Shown here piece after piece: positions 63,908 to 64,000 of a stretch of DNA of 64,000 nt. Origin of the DNA: Paenibacillus abyssi. Lineage in GTDB: Bacteria; Bacillota; Bacilli; Paenibacillales; Paenibacillaceae. Under the pieces are notes generated by a model that was not told the origin of the DNA, ran no database searches, and saw only the letters and a program-made list of their open reading frames with translations. The translations under genes were made by a program, and so were the position numbers. Within the stretch, counting starts at the first letter, position 1, and every line of letters starts with the position of its first letter. The DNA is taken from positions 1 through 64,000 of the forward strand of contig NZ_BMGR01000017.1 in the NCBI RefSeq assembly GCF_014640295.1, in the 5' to 3' direction.

Positions 63908-64000
63908 TCTTTGTTGGCTGCTGCCGAAGGATCGTAAGAGCCCCCCAAGCAACCGTTCAATACCAGCATCGCAGCGATCAGCACGAACGCCAGGCGTTTT
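63853..64000 (-). CDS. Small lipoprotein (5' end beyond the window)
   Basis: The minus strand reads ...KRLAFVLIAAMLVLNGCLGG SYDPSAAANKDYDAEEE AAGGAVKTSVK then TAA at 63853-63855 (shown with gaps). The lipobox LNGC and the hydrophobic run before it mark a signal peptidase II lipoprotein, whose mature part would be only about 34 residues and acidic. The start codon probably lies just past base 64000. No family recognised. Confidence 0.65.
   Translation of the reverse strand, partial: KRLAFVLIAAMLVLNGCLGGSYDPSAAANKDYDAEEEAAGGAVKTSVK

Noticed and set aside
1-64000. Search by eye for tRNA, rRNA, CRISPR arrays and prophage genes
   Set aside because: None seen. The only regular repeats are the short arrays listed, which lack the unit and spacer pattern of CRISPR.

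Overview
The window looks like a chromosomal segment of a Gram-positive, low-to-mid GC Bacillota of the Paenibacillus type. This rests on the Bacillus-order purine operon under a guanine riboswitch, T-box leaders, LiaRS/PspA envelope-stress genes, S-layer-homology repeats, YcdB/YcdC and YwmB proteins, and many TTG/GTG starts behind strong Shine-Dalgarno sites. Almost all genes are on the minus strand. No tRNA, rRNA, CRISPR array or complete transposon was seen; only an IS21-like end touches the left edge.

Layout. 1-1.75 kb: IS end, a small hypothetical protein and an MFS exporter. 1.9-15.7 kb: complete purEKBCSQLFMNHD operon with PurBoxes, promoter, guanine riboswitch and terminators. 15.9-18 kb: class A penicillin-binding protein with a very long charged tail. 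18.2-22.6 kb: catabolic-type cluster (LacI regulator, two Gfo/Idh/MocA dehydrogenases, ThuA). 22.6-30.7 kb: membrane protein, two TM2 proteins, prfC, zwf, a YwmB-like protein and an orphan FliD-like protein. 30.7-37.1 kb: molybdenum enzyme block (moeA, fdhD, FdhF/YdeP oxidoreductase, mobB). 37.1-43.6 kb: an envelope-stress island in which a LiaS/LiaR-like two-component system sits between two copies of a four-gene cassette (small membrane protein, PspA paralogue, PspC, PspA). 43.7-47.6 kb: tatC, tatA, a second molybdopterin block (MoeA-like, mogA, moaC) and 5-formyl-THF cyclo-ligase. 47.7-50.6 kb: ABC-F protein and a secreted serine protease. 50.97-51.31 kb: a dense DnaA-box cluster. 51.3-53.7 kb: leuA behind two tandem T-box leaders. 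53.8-55.3 kb: coiled-coil membrane protein plus NagPA-domain protein. 55.9-60.9 kb: thiL-tsaE-tsaB-rimI-tsaD and a YitT protein. 61.2-64 kb: large YcdB/SLH surface protein, a small basic ORF and a truncated lipoprotein gene.

The most unusual part is the duplicated Psp/Lia island. Both cassettes start from matching promoters (weak -35, 17-bp spacer) preceded by the same conserved element, presumably the site of the response regulator encoded between them. One cassette has lost its pspC by a frameshifting internal deletion at a 4-bp microhomology. An exact 146-bp tandem duplication has copied the start of the kinase gene and made a short upstream ORF. Other notable items are the DnaA-box cluster away from dnaA, the double T-box, the structured leader of the molybdoenzyme gene, and low-complexity insertions in MoeA and ThiL.
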